From NCBI GenBank assembly GCA_013115125.1, contig JABANN010000078.1, positions 1 through 64,000 of the forward strand: a stretch of 64,000 nucleotides of DNA, given 5' to 3'. The position numbers and the translations under genes were made by a program. The stretch comes from Perkinsus olseni. Taxonomy: Eukaryota; Perkinsozoa; Perkinsida. Positions 21,388 to 33,051 of this stretch are shown piece after piece. A model generated the notes under the pieces. It worked only from the letters and a program-made list of their open reading frames with translations, was not told the origin of the DNA and made no database searches. Each line of letters begins with the position of its first letter. Position 1 is the first letter of the stretch.

Positions 21388-23340
21388 CTAGTTCTGGAGT
21401 AAGGACTGTATAGGGGGATCGTAGTCGTAGGTGAGATCCAGCACTGTCTCGCCCGAGGAGTTGTGTATACCCTTGGCGGCACCGCGATCAAGCAAGAGCT
21501 TAACGACAGGGACTTCTCCAACCATACACGCGTACTGAGGGGACACATTCGTCAAAAGCGATACGGGCTACCTACACTACTAGCACCACTGCCAGAGTAA
21601 AATCGGGAAATTCGCGGGAATAACGCCGCCACGGGTCATAGCGAGAGGCGTTCAGTCCAGTAGGCTAACGTGACCCCCGTTGAAACCGAGGCAGCCTCTG
21701 ATGCGTGGGAGTTAGAGCTACAGATTACGCTTAGTGGCGTCTCCCCTTCAGAGTCCTTGGCATTCACATCAGCACCATTGTCCAACAGTAGTCGGCAAAC
21801 ATCAAGCTGACTCCTATCGCATGCCCAATGGAGTGGGGTCATACCTGAACATGCAAAAGCGAAGACACATATTCCACTGCTTCTGAAAGGAGAGGGGAGG
21901 CTGCACGCGGAGCTGCCGAGTCAACTACTCCTCACGTGACTGGACTGCTACGATAATGCCATCGAAAGAATGCTCAGTCAGCGTAGCTCTCTGACGATCA
22001 AGCAGCACCCGCCACTACCGTCCACATCCTCCATTTTCGCGGCGCTGGGATGGGTCGCCAGGATCTGCTGTACCTTGTCGACCTCTCCTTCAGCACATAA
22101 TCTGAGATCACCAGCCGCACATGACTCCGCTGTCTCCCAATACTCTCAGTATGCGCAAGAGATACTATGCAAGAAAAGAAGTGATTCATCAGTCGAAATT
22201 TCATCGGTGAAACCGCGGATGACCTTGACAACCACTCAACCCAGGCCGTGAGTTCTCGACTGCTTATAACATTGCAATGATCTCGCTGGCTCCGACCCAG
22301 AGCTTCGGCCCACATCGGTCCACGAAATAGCACGCAGGAATATCACCAAGCAGCCTTACTGACAGAACAGGCCCGCTGCTGAATTGTCGATGGAAGCTCC
22401 CTCATCGTCCCCCACCACCATCCGGGGCTCTTGCGAATACTCAACCTGCGGATGCACCGATGAACGCAAAAATGACTACTTGCTGAGCGCGTAGGAAAAG
22501 AAGAGACGATTTCAAAGTCCAAAATTTAGAATTTGAATGAAACCTCCCTCCCGTGTGGAAGACTATACACATTGGAAGCACCCCGTTGAGGAGACAGCAC
22601 CGTCGATGCCCATGCCTGAACCCACGGCAGCTCCTAGTAGGAGCCTCCTACCACCTTCTTATCCTCAGGTTCATTCATCCAGATGTTATCACCCTCCTCT
22701 TCATCGCATGCCTGACGATTAAAGGACTTGCTCATGGCGAGCTGTTGCACAACCCTCCTACTTCTCGCCAATCAGGCTTAGCGTCTTCCAGAACTCTAAT
22801 ATAACTCCGGAATGCTTCTTCCTTCGTGCATCCCCTTTTAGCCTCCCATGACTTGGTCATGTAATATCTGATCGTGCCACAGCAGGTAGGCAACAACAGC
22901 CGCATCGACACTAGAGACGCCCACGAACGAGAAGAAGGAAGGGCGGAAATGCGTGGATGGACTGGGTTGACAATAGAATAAAGGACATACTCATCAGCTC
23001 TACTGGCGCGAATGCTCTTTGAATGCTTGCCCAGACTCGTTCGACTACTACGCTAGTGAGCAGAAAAGCCCAACGAAGGATCCATTTCAACCCCTCCGAT
23101 GTTCTTAGTGAGTTGTGTGGTCATTACCTAGCCCCAGCGGACCACTTCCCTGCCTTGGCAGTGGCGTCATCGCAATCACCGATAGTTGCCTGCTTGTACC
23201 ATCCATAGAGCTCCAAGCGCCTACAATAGACTACCACTATCTAGAGAGATAGGGGCAGGGCAAAGAGGGTACGTCCGGTCATCCAAGTTATCTTCGCCGT
23301 GATCACCGACATAGTCAACGGCGGCACAAAACTCATCAGG
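21388..23340 (-). CDS. ACBD6: Acyl-CoA-binding domain protein with ankyrin repeats (ACBD6-like)
   Basis: Binds acyl-CoA esters. Exons by eye: [19 protein letters not shown]; intron; [17 protein letters not shown] (the YKQAT core of the ACB domain); intron; [19 protein letters not shown] (the W.a...m...eA...Yi half); intron; [18 protein letters not shown] (start of ankyrin-like helices); intron; [20 protein letters not shown] (ankyrin repeat 1), [16 protein letters not shown]; intron; then [18 protein letters not shown] (repeat 2) and a stop at 21388. An N-terminal ACB domain plus C-terminal ankyrins is the ACBD6/plant ACBP1-2 architecture, and TPLHWACDR is a family hallmark. The initiating Met was not resolved. 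Confidence 0.85.
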
Positions 23341-23382
23341 CCAACCTGACCATGATGTTTCACACAAATGAGGGGATTACGA

Positions 23383-23520
23383 AGGAGCTACTATAGCAGA
23401 CCGTTTATAATACAGTCCGATGAGAACATTGCCCACAGGTGATCTGAACCATTCAAAGCGTGAATATGAAAACGACACCCTGCTCATTGGATCAGAAAGC
23501 GGTGGGGCATCCTTTTTTGA
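23383..23520 (-). repeat. Diverged interspersed repeat, copy 1
   Basis: Read on the minus strand, this stretch shares an ordered set of motifs with 24640-24780 on the plus strand: TGTCGTT or TTTCGTT, CGCTT..ATGGTTCAG, CTGTG, and ACTGTATTATA. The two copies lie in opposite orientation 1.2 kb apart. Probably old copies of an unidentified repeat. Confidence 0.4.
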
Positions 23521-23639
23521 CGGGCACTTTTTATTCGCACTAACCGTATATATGAGCAAAAAATATGATTCACCACGTTGGTAACACAACAGGGAAGAAA
23601 GTAGGAATTGTACTGTACGATACAAGATGGTATATTAGG

Positions 23640-24600
23640 CTGGAGTGGCTCAGAGTTTTCGGAGGTGGGTGCACGATGTAGATGTACACCACAAGCCGCC
23701 AGAGGCACGTATGTCACGCTCCGCAGAGTCGTTCAATCGTCACGAGGATTATGCGACTACCAGCTCGGGCTTTTACCACCGGCTTGGGTGTGAAAGGCTG
23801 TATCGCATTGCTAATGCAATAAGCATCAAAGCAGTGATCCCATCACTCAGATCCCAAAGCATGATAGATACGAGCGATTCGAAGTAATTGCTGCCATAAT
23901 TAGTAGCACACCCCGGTTAGTAGCAGTGCTACTGTAGCACGCCTCTCTCTGCTTCCGTTGATTGCAACCATGTACCATGGTTCATATTTAAACTTGCTTA
24001 CGACCGTAGGTATGGTTTGATACACATCTAAGGCATATATGCAACAACGATTAAGTACAAGTTGTAGACGTCGCCGAATCATTAATGCTAAATCAACTAT
24101 ATTCGTCTGTAACATCCGACGGAACCACTAGGAGAAAACAGCTGCCGCAGTGGTAGTGCAGCTTATCCTTGATTGAAACACGAGATGGTCTCGGATCTCG
24201 CGGGCAGGCTGAAGCTGACAATGTCAGCCTGACATTCGACAGTGATACTATCACTGTGATAGACCTCACCTCTAGCTTAGCTGTAGACAGCCACTAACTG
24301 CTCAGGTGGGATGTGACACTGCAGTCGTAGCAGCGGATTCCGCTCTTCTGGATGGTCTCTTAGGTACGGTTGCCGGGACGCCCTTTCCCTTTGGAGCTCT
24401 TACAAGGATAAGTTACCCTTGTTGGACGTGTACTTGGTGGTACCAACCACCGTAGTTGAACCACGTTCAAGCTAGTCACTAGCTTAGCTTATTATGAGTT
24501 CATCTCCGATGATTCATTGGCGATGAATCATCGATGCCTCCGATAGCCGGAGAGCCGGGTTGAGGATACATGCATGAGAGCTGTCGCGAGGCCACGGTTG
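23640..24600. other. No gene recognised
   Basis: Only short open stretches. Around 24180-24300 one plus-strand frame reads LTFDSDTITVIDLTSSLAVD, faintly like the secreted family at 46.8 and 62.3 kb, but too short to call. Confidence 0.4.
24239..24257. repeat. Perfect 9-bp palindrome
   Basis: ACAGTGATA-C-TATCACTGT, in a gene-free stretch. Confidence 0.7.
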
Positions 24601-24630
24601 AAATAAGCGTTAGGCGACTAAAACAATGCT

Positions 24631-24999
24631 CTACGAAACTCCATACCATTCGGAAGCCGAACAATTTTCGAGCCCTGTTTCGTTCCCTCGCTCGCGCTTC
24701 AGATGGTTCAGGCCGACTGTGCATAATATTTTTGGTCGGAATGTATTGAATACAGACTGTATTATACAGTGTACAGTCTGCGCCGCTCGGTCGAAGTCAA
24801 ACCCGAAAAGGCCACTCGCAATCATACCACTTGCACGAACCGTCGCATTACTTGATGACCTCTTGGGCTTGTCTTCTGTCCTCCTTTTCACTCCTCGTCT
24901 CCTCCGGCCTTCACTACGGTACAACAGCGCAAGGTAGACAGCAAGGCCTGCACTAGCCACGACGGCACTGGTAACAATCGTCCGCCATGAAGATTCCAT
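24631..24999 (-). CDS. Possible small single-pass membrane protein
   Basis: Starts MESSWRTIVTSAVVASAGLA, followed by VYLALLYR, then an Arg/Lys-rich cytosolic-like stretch (SEGRRRRGVKRRTEDKPKRS), the order expected of a type III or tail-in anchor. The last 45 or so codons lie in a diverged repeat (24640-24780), so the true C-terminus may differ. Unknown function; no conserved motif. Confidence 0.35.
   Translation of the reverse strand: MESSWRTIVTSAVVASAGLAVYLALLYRSEGRRRRGVKRRTEDKPKRSSSNATVRASGMIASGLFGFDFDRAAQTVHCIIQSVFNTFRPKILCTVGLNHLKRERGNETGLENCSASEWYGVS
24640..24780 (+). repeat. Diverged interspersed repeat, copy 2
   Basis: Counterpart of the repeat at 23383-23520 (opposite orientation). 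It overlaps the 3' end of the minus-strand small open frame at 24.6-25.0 kb. Confidence 0.4.
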
Positions 25000-25276
25000 T
25001 TCAACTCCCTGCGACCAAAGCCGAGTCCGGTGATTGATACAACACAACGAGATGGATACAATACAATCAACGCAACAAAGAGGTTCACGGTAACAACGAG
25101 AACATGATCACAACAGTCCACGCAGAGCCGCCAAGTGGCTGCACAACGTCTCGCGGAATATAAGACAAGCGCATCGGCGAGGATCCTAAACATTTAACGC
25201 TTAGCCCCTACGACAAACATTTATAGTAAAATAACTATACGTTAACCACCACCTTCGGTGTGCGAAGTACTCCTCG

Positions 25277-26276
25277 TCATTCATTCCCTATTTCCTCATC
25301 GATCTCATCCACCCGACGCTGTATCGCAATCACCTGCTGATGTATCGAAGTCTTCTCCCCTAAGAATACACCAGTAACAACTAGGTAGAGGTGATAACTC
25401 ATAATCATCCTTGCGAGGGATAGCGCCCGGCAGCAAACCCTCCAGCGCGGTTAATTCGCATAAGTAAGAAGATGCACAGCGTGCGCTATATTGTTACCCT
25501 TGAGTGTAGTAAGGCACTGCTGCAGGCGCACATTTTCGTTCTTCTGAAGGTTCATCTGCCCGGAAAGCAGCGTATTTCCGGGAGCCTAGGAGCGCTGAAT
25601 CCTACCTGAGCTCTGAAGTCCTCGTCTAGGCGCTGCAAGTCAGCTTGAATGCACCTTTCCAGCTAATCCAACAACCCATAGGACACCACCCCAACCTACC
25701 TCCTCACATCCTCCATCCCGTTCTGCATAGCAGTGCTTTTAGCAGTATTACCACATTTCATTTCCTCTACGTGATTCTTTCCTGACTCGAGCTCATTCGT
25801 CGCTAACTGCAGAAAAAACCGCCACAGTGATAAGTAATAATAGCGTCCAATCACTTCCCAGCAATCTCAATGGTGCGTTTCACGCACACCTGGAGTAGGT
25901 GGCTACTGATTTTTCCGATGGCTGGGAACGCGGTTTTGGGGGTAGACAAACCGAACACACCCCTGATGTTCTACATGAAAAGCAGCAGCAAACTCCTTGT
26001 CATGCACGGAGAATTCGTTGTTCAAACTAGGAACAATCCGAGTACTGGCCACCCGTGAAGCGCGACATTACACAGGCTATCATCATCACGAAAAACTCCA
26101 ACGGTACGAATGCGGTATGGTAATGAGGATACTCATTACCTCCAACTACTCAGAGCGACTTACCATCCACCTCGGCACGAACACAAGCGCAGTACTACCT
26201 GCAACGAGTTGGCCACATTCTGAACTCTGCCCTTGAGACCAGATGCAGTTGTTGAGAAGTCACTGAAAACTTCCAT
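25277..26276 (-). CDS. Coiled-coil protein, many short exons
   Basis: Begins MEVFSDFSTTASGLKGRVQN (ATG at 26276). Short exons follow: LNNEFSVHDKEFAAAFH; VCVKRTIEIAGK; LATNELESGKNHVEEMK ending in MEDVRR; LERCIQADLQRLDEDFRAQ; NTLLSGQMNLQKNENVRLQQ; and a last exon SIHQQVIAIQRRVDEIDEEI with stop at 25277. Each ends at a GT and resumes after an AG, and heptad-like spacing of Leu/Ile/Val continues across the joins, which supports one continuous helix-rich protein of roughly 190 aa. It resembles small structural proteins of flagella, basal bodies or SNARE-like tethers, but I cannot assign a family. Confidence 0.6.
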
Positions 26277-26520
26277 TGCCGGTACGAGAGGAAAGCTTAG
26301 CACAATGATGTACTGAAGTTACTGCACTGGTGTTCCTCCAATCGCAATTCACAGGGGCACCCTACGTTCCCTCTAGACACAAAAAAGACACAAAACCCAA
26401 CAGCTGAACAGTCAGATATGAAAAAGGACTAAGAAAATGAATGTGGCGATGGCGAAGAACATCCAACTACAGCTCACGCAACTAGCACGCCCCTAAGATG
26501 AGATATGAAAGACGAAGAAA

Positions 26521-29500
26521 TTATCGTAGATGAGTGGAGAAGCTCTCCTTTCGGATGTCCTCTTCATGAAGCGCTTTGGCCTTCCACACGATGGCGTCAA
26601 CCACCGCTGGTTCCGCCAAAGTGGACGTGTCTCCCATGTCGTTATAAACCCTGCTTGCCACCTAAGATGCCCATCCGAATCATTACACTGCCTCGAGTTG
26701 ACCCCTCATCGTTTACCTTCCTCAAGATTCGTCGCATGATTTTTCCCGATCTGGTCTTAGGCAACCCCGGCACACAGAGAATGACATCAGGGGTGGCTAT
26801 CGGCCCGATGGACTTCCTCACCTCGCTCCTATGATGAAACGATGAGCATGCCATGTCCTACTCGCCACAAAACCACTGGCAAGTGGATTCCGGGATAGAG
26901 TGCGTGTAATTTCGAACAGTTTAATAACTCATCTCCACAAGTAGCTCCTTTCAAAGCGGCTCACCGATCAGAAACACGAACGAAACTAACGGACCAGGTA
27001 GGCCACACTCCTCGGCACTACTTCAACTCCTGAATTAGCTTGTCAGATTCCTCAGCTCCTTCATTCAAGATAACGTAGCAGAATATGCCCTCGCCCTTTA
27101 CCTGACGTACTCGCAAGAATGAGGACGCGAGGCATCCCCACAAGAACAGCACCGACTCACCGGATGGGGACAGCCCACAACAGCCGCCTCCGAAACCGCT
27201 GGATTCTGGACCAACGCGTGCTCGATCTCAGCCGAACCCAGTCTGTGGCCAGATACATTCATAACGTCATCTATCCTGCCCGTTATCCAATAGTATCTGA
27301 CTACCGCCATTAGCGAAGATTGCAACAAGGTGAACTGTCCTGCATCGCACCCGTCATGATCTCTAACAGCACCATCTCCTGTGAAGTAGTAGCCAGGGTA
27401 CTGCTCCAAGTATAGCGTAGTCATCCGGCTGTGATCACCGTAAACAGTCCCTGCACCCCACTCCAATCACCCCATCACAAACCAGTGCTTTCTTACGCAT
27501 CATTGAAGGCCAACTCCTTTTGATGGCCAGCAATCCGTGGACATTATTGCCCTTCACTTCTTTTCCTGTCATAGGATCCAACAACGCGGGTTCGATCCTG
27601 AGAGTGGACATTTTTCTCGCTTTCTCTTAGAAGCACAAATCACTCACCCAAAGAAAGGCTTTGTGGCTGAGCCCGGCTTTAATGCCCTAAAAGGCATCGG
27701 TGCCAACATGAACCCGCCTGTTTCCGTTTGCCAGTATCTAACAGCGAACTAGTGTCGCTCGTTACCTCAACCATACGACCTACGTGTCCATAATAGGAAC
27801 TTTGCCTTTTCCGACTTCGTTATAATACCACCTCCAAGCCTGAGGGTTGATGGGCTCTCCCACGGTGCCCAACAACCTCAGTGAGGACAAGTCGTATCCC
27901 TTCAATGGCTCCACCCCATATCGCATCAAGGCTCTGCAAAAACAGTCACATATCAACAGCCAGACGTAAGACCAAATAAGACCCTCACCTGATAGCAGTT
28001 GGAGCGGTATAAAACTGATTGACCTTGTACTTCTGGATAAGGTCCCAATAGCGGCTAGCGTTGGGGTATGTCGGGATACTCTCGAAAAGCACTACTGAGG
28101 CACCATTAGCAAGGGGACCGTAGACAATGTATCTGCCAACAGACTCACTAGCACAGCATGCACGCTCTCTCCTCCTCACGAGTGCCCAGTAATCCACCCA
28201 CAGTCTGCCACACAGGCCCACACATCGCCCGGATGAACATCAAAAACGTACTTCGCGGACACAGTGGTGTACACGAGATAACCACCAGTGCTGTGGGCGA
28301 TGCCTTTAGGCCTCCCAGTAGAGCCCGAAGTGTATCTGCAGAAAAGTACTCGTGCAAAGGATCGAACCAGGGACCTCGACAAACTTACAGCATGAATAGC
28401 AAGTCCTCCGAGTCCATCTCTACTGGTGGGCAGTAAGGCCGTTGAGCAGCCATCACTTCAAAACCATCAACATCCCGTGATGAATCCTAAAACAGAGAGA
28501 ATCATCATACAACTTCCGCCCATGGCCGACGCCCGGACTATTTCGAACGCCAAATGCAGAACGGTGAAAAAGACAACCCAACTCATTTCTCGCCACCCCG
28601 TTCCAACCAGTGCATCAATGCACGAGAATAGCCGAGTCAGTGCTCTGCTATTACAACAGCCAATGCCCGTCATTACCCATTTTCCCTCCATCTCAGACTT
28701 GCTGTAATGCTTGAATACCACAACATGCTCTACTAGACCTGGACGGGTGCCCGCCACGGCCTCGTCACAAATGTCCTTCAATGGAATCTTCTTGCCACCG
28801 CGAACTCCGATATCAGCGCAGACAACAACCGCACTTTGAGCATCGTCAATTCGGTCTCTCAAATTCGGGGCGGAGAATCCGGCAAAAACTACACTATGAA
28901 TTGCACCTACCACAACAAGGTTGAAGACGGTGCTTCACAGGTTACAAAGATACTTACCGATCCGTGCGCAGGCCAACATCATCATGGGTAGCTCCGGTAT
29001 CATAGGCATATAGATGGTGACCCTGTCGCCTTTCTTCACGCCCAAGCTCAGCAGCATATTGGACATCCGACAAATCTCGAACAGGGAAGGTTGGCGAGGT
29101 GAGACCAGGGCGGTGGCTTCTACCTTATCCAGGAGCTCCTTGTAGGTGATCACTTTATCCGTGCCGGGCTCGTCCCCCTCCCACAGGATAGCCGGGCGGG
29201 AGGGGTAGGTCGCTGCCCATCGATCAACGCAGTTCTCACAAGCGTTCAGCTTCCCATTCAGGAACCAACGTACGTCACCATTATTAAAATTCTCGTAGTG
29301 AACTTGACTGAAAGGCCTGAAGGACAATGAGCTCACCGATAATTCATGTCAACTTCCAGCACGGTGCATCAAGGTGTCCTATGCAATTCAAACCAGATGA
29401 TCAGGATGAGAAATATCTTACCCAGAAACGATTGAAGAGGTAGAACGTCCTAATCATTGAAAACAAACAGCGATTTCCCTACCTTGTCCAATCAATATGA

Positions 29501-29739
29501 CGACTCATCTCTGTCCAGAAAGCATCGGGGTCATCCACGCTCCTCTGATACATCTCATCGTACATGTCCTCAGAATACACGTAAGATCCTCTCAAGACCT
29601 CAGGCGCCGGACTGTAGACCTCATCCACTGGCAAACCTGCTGATAGAAAAACAGGAAAATCACCATGCTGAATACCGGTTCTACCTTTCTCAGCGATTTT
29701 CTCTTCAGCTGACTTTGTAGCAGCCTCAGTTCCGGTCAT
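26521..29739 (-). CDS. ACS: Acetyl-CoA synthetase
   Basis: EC 6.2.1.1, AMP-forming: acetate + ATP + CoA to acetyl-CoA. About eleven exons. The N-terminal exon starts at 29739 ([14 protein letters not shown]). Family sequence follows: [64 protein letters not shown], then the adenylate motif [20 protein letters not shown] (about 28.33 kb), [73 protein letters not shown], and [33 protein letters not shown]. The final exons carry the catalytic acetylatable Lys in [15 protein letters not shown] and end [13 protein letters not shown]...HEEDIRK, with TAA at 26521. All core motifs are intact. One 53-nt intron (about 28341-28393) contains a tRNA T-arm-like sequence. Confidence 0.93.
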
Positions 29740-29744
29740 AGTAC

Positions 29745-30030
29745 GAGGTGAAAAATAAAACTCCCTACGGAAAATGGCACGAACGTTACATGGTGTAGAT
29801 TCACAAAGGGAAACACCGTCCTGGTAACAAGGTGCCCACTAATGGAAGGCTTCCATCGAGGATGAATGGTTGTTATAAGAAAATGATTTCAGCGAAGGGC
29901 CGCGTGACATCAGCACGCGGCCAGTTCGGCAGGCTCCGGAAAGGTAGACAGGGCTCCATCGGCCAAATACGTCATGTGACGTAGGTTAGAGTACGGACGA
30001 AACAACCACACTGACGCTCCCGGGTAGGGT
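29745..30030. other. Divergent intergenic region
   Basis: Separates the minus-strand acetyl-CoA synthetase from the plus-strand unknown gene, so it should hold both promoters. An ATG at 29882 opens a short frame (MISAKGRVTSARGQFGRLRK) that may be the first exon of the plus-strand gene, but the splice phase does not fit simply. Confidence 0.4.
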
Positions 30031-31430
30031 AATGATAAACACGAATCATGTCCGACCTGTCTGGGTGGACACAGGTATACCTGTGGCGCCGCCGATAGCT
30101 GCAACCCCAGAGCTAGACACGGTGGTGATGCATTTGGAATCCATCCGACGAAATTCGGCCCCAGGACGACGACCCCAAACGATAATGAGCTTCGGCGCGC
30201 GCGATCCTATCGCAGCGGAGCGAAACGATTCACGAACGACGGATTCTACGGCGCAGTTTCAACAACCAACGACTATGGAATGAAGGCTCATGAACGGGCT
30301 GCGTACAAGACCCTTCAACTGGCCCATGCTAGGGAGCTTTCCCGTATCTTACGCCCGGTGAGATGTAAAGATCTCCTGTCATTTCTCCCACCAAACCAAT
30401 GACTCCGTCTTCTCTCAGATCCGCAAAGAATACACGGCCTTGGCGTCCAGCCTTGATGCCTTCGCAAGGAGCAGTTCGAAGTATCTGCCCGCTAGAGAGA
30501 AACTACGACTGAAAGCGAAGAGGTGGGCCCAGCAGCTGATCTCGGGTCCCCGGCCATCGCTCTGTTGATAGGCGCCACGCCCAACTACTGGAGATCCGCG
30601 GACACTCGGAGGCACGCAAGCAGCGCTTCCGCCGGCAGCTGGACAATGCTAACGACAAGACTATGACTGCTTTCGTGGGTTCTGTTCTATGAATTACTGA
30701 GCTCAAGGATTATATTATCCTTCAGGAAGCATCTCGTGACTCAGCGGATTCAGCTTTGATGACCGCCCTTGAGAACGCTCGCGCAAGTGACAATCCACAT
30801 GATGGTTCTACCCTGGGCAGTATGATCAAGAGTCGGACCAAAGAGCTGGAGTCAATCGTACGGGGGAGCGATGCTCTTGTTCGCCTCAGCTGGCTACCAG
30901 ATCCGTTCACTGCTCGGCTTGGGTATTTACGTTTTACTCGCTGCTTTCTGTCAACAACTCTCATTTTCATACCATCATCACTCGATCACAGGATGAAGTT
31001 CATGACGCCCCTAATGTTATTATCAACTTATTGTCCTTCAGTTAAAGACCAAGCTACCTCGGTACACGTCAGATGCCAAGGCAGATTCCAAGCCTTCAGT
31101 CCCCGAAGCCCTTCCCCGAGAGCCCCTGAGTCCATCATTTCCAGACAGGCTCATTCGAACCAAATCTTACAGTACGGACTCCGCTTGCCAAATGAAGGCG
31201 ATGACGGTCCTGCAGGTTCAATTGGTCGGATACCTCAACCAGATCGAGCGCGAGGGCGGGCCAGCTCTCTAGCTGACTTATCAAGGCCTACTCCGGCGTC
31301 CGACTATTTCTGCAGCCCACCGGTTGGACGTCGTCATGATCGTCTCCCTAGAAAGAGTATCTTCCCTGACCGCGAAAGCAACAATGGATGGGATGCTGAT
31401 ATGGCCGAGGTAATAGTGGAGCGCCATTGA
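30030..31430 (+). CDS. Unknown protein with N-terminal Cys cluster and helical core
   Basis: Family not recognised. After an acceptor AG at about 30027 the first clear exon reads ESCPTCLGGHRYTCGAADSC (Cys spacing 2, 7, 5; possible metal site), then HGGDAFGIHPTKFGPRTTTP and AAYKTLQLAHARELSRILRP before GTGAGA. Next come IRKEYTALASSLDAFARSSS, a GTGGGC...ATAG intron, RHAQLLEIRGHSEARKQRFR, a 51-nt intron, and EASRDSADSALMTALENARA continuing to WLPDPFTARL. A Pro/Ser-rich tail follows (LPREPLSPSFPDRLIRTKSY) to about 31430. Phases agree across three introns, so this is a real gene. The start is uncertain. The next gene, with EF-hands, follows on the same strand. Confidence 0.6.
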
Positions 31431-31539
31431 CTCCGTCAATGGTGTAGCTGAGTCCTCATGCTGAGTCCTCATGTATCAGTGCTCAGCGTGGAGGGACCCG
31501 TCTCATCGTCACGAAATAATAGTATCTGAAATCAATCTA

Positions 31540-32846
31540 TATCCTTCAGTTTATCACGGAATATGTACAGAGTATGCAGTGAATGGCAATTACTATATTT
31601 CTATCACTGATCGCACTGTCAAGGTTTTCGTCAAGAAGGTCTCCCTCTACGACAAGCGCATGCAAGAGGACGTCCGTTCCGGCATAAACTACCTCCCTAA
31701 GGGAGAGTCCAGGCCGGCCAGTGTGGTGTCCGAACGTCGGGAGGTGGAAAAGACCGTCATCGAGGTCCCGCAGGACACAAGCGTCCCTGCGCGAATCTAC
31801 CACCCTCCCGGCGAATCAGAAGTAGGACCCCACAGTGTTCGAGGCTCCCACCTCGATGTTTGTAGCTCCTCAAATTCATGCGGCGGAAACTCGTGGCTGC
31901 CGCTGAATCTTGGGGGAAAGGCACCAGCTGGCGTGATCTCTTCACTAAGTGCGATGCGGACTTCTCGGGGGAGCTCACGGAGAGCAGTATCAACAAGGCC
32001 GTCCGCGTACATCTTCGTATCCCAACGGCAGTCCTCAGCGACCAGCAAGTGGCAGACTTCGTAAGGTGAGTATCTCCCACCGCGATTCTCGTTTGGAGTG
32101 GTATTGGCACAGAGAAATCGATGCTGATGAGAGCGGGAGTGTGAGCTTGAAAGAGCTCATACAGTTCCTGGAGAAGGCTCCAGTAGGGAGCGTAGAAGAT
32201 ACGCTGGAAGAGACGATAAGAAAGGTGCGTCGAACGAGCGACCGTACCAGATTCATGCGACACTCTTCCCGTAGGCTCGGTGCCAAGCACGGGAGCAGAT
32301 GCACCTCACCATGAGTAGGGTACGGCGTCGTATGATAGCCGGGATGAAAGCCAATAAGGTGGGTTACCTCGTAGTCGTGCTTCGGACCGTGTTCGCACCA
32401 GCTGGGTTGAAATTGCCTGTACCTCCTCCCTCTAGACGTAACTGTGCTGTAGAACAGTGGTGAGGCACTCGCGGCTTCATCGTGTCCGAGTCAAGTCGAG
32501 GTCTTCCTCGGGGGCCTTACGACTTCCTCAATAATGCATCTCATTTCCTCCCCCTAGTTGACTTTGGAGAGGCTCTTCGGACAGTTTGATAAGGATCGGG
32601 ACGGTACGCTGTCGCTGAGGGAGTTCAATAGAGCTTTACGGAGGGATCTCAAGCTCAGCCGCTCCGACGCCAGCGCTAAGGTAATAGCCATCATCACATG
32701 CCGAGGTTGCAGATGCGACCGTTCAGGATGTTGCCGCTGTCTTTGCCCTCCTGGACGAGGACGGTACAGGCAGCATCGATATTGACGAACTGAAGTCCCT
32801 CATCCGTCCACCGCGCTCCGGAAAAGACAGCCCAGCGAGGGGCTAG
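31540..32846 (+). CDS. Four-EF-hand calcium-binding protein
   Basis: Calcium sensor with an N-terminal extension. The leader exon includes VKVFVKKVSLYDKRMQEDVR and VEKTVIEVPQDTSVPARIY, joined by a short intron (about 31820-31866) to LLKFMRRKLVAAAESWGKG. Four EF-hand loops follow in separate exons: DADFSGELTESS (position 12 is Ser, so weak or non-canonical), DADESGSVSLKE, DKDRDGTLSLRE and DEDGTGSIDIDE (all canonical), the last followed by LKSLIRPPRSGKDSPARG and TAG at 32844-32846. The extension before EF1 resembles the ordered N-terminal regions of flagellar EF-hand proteins, but that is a guess. The start codon is unresolved; MQEDVRSG at about 31663 is one option. Confidence 0.8.
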
Positions 32847-33051
32847 CTTCGACTATCCCAAAATATTTATCAAGTTGCTTTGCGTCATTTTGGTTGCAGA
32901 TTGCGATACTTTCATGTTGCTAAAAATTCCGCGAGCCCTTCGGTTGTGGTCACCCGTAGCACCGTGTTGGTAAATAGGGGTCCAGTGGCCAAGATTAGTC
33001 CCGTGGGGGGATTGTGATATAACTACTTCCTATCAGGCAGCCCTTCACGCA

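Noticed and set aside
24180-24300. Third member of the 126-aa secreted family
   Set aside because: Only about 20 residues look alike (DTITVID), with no signal peptide or shared ends.
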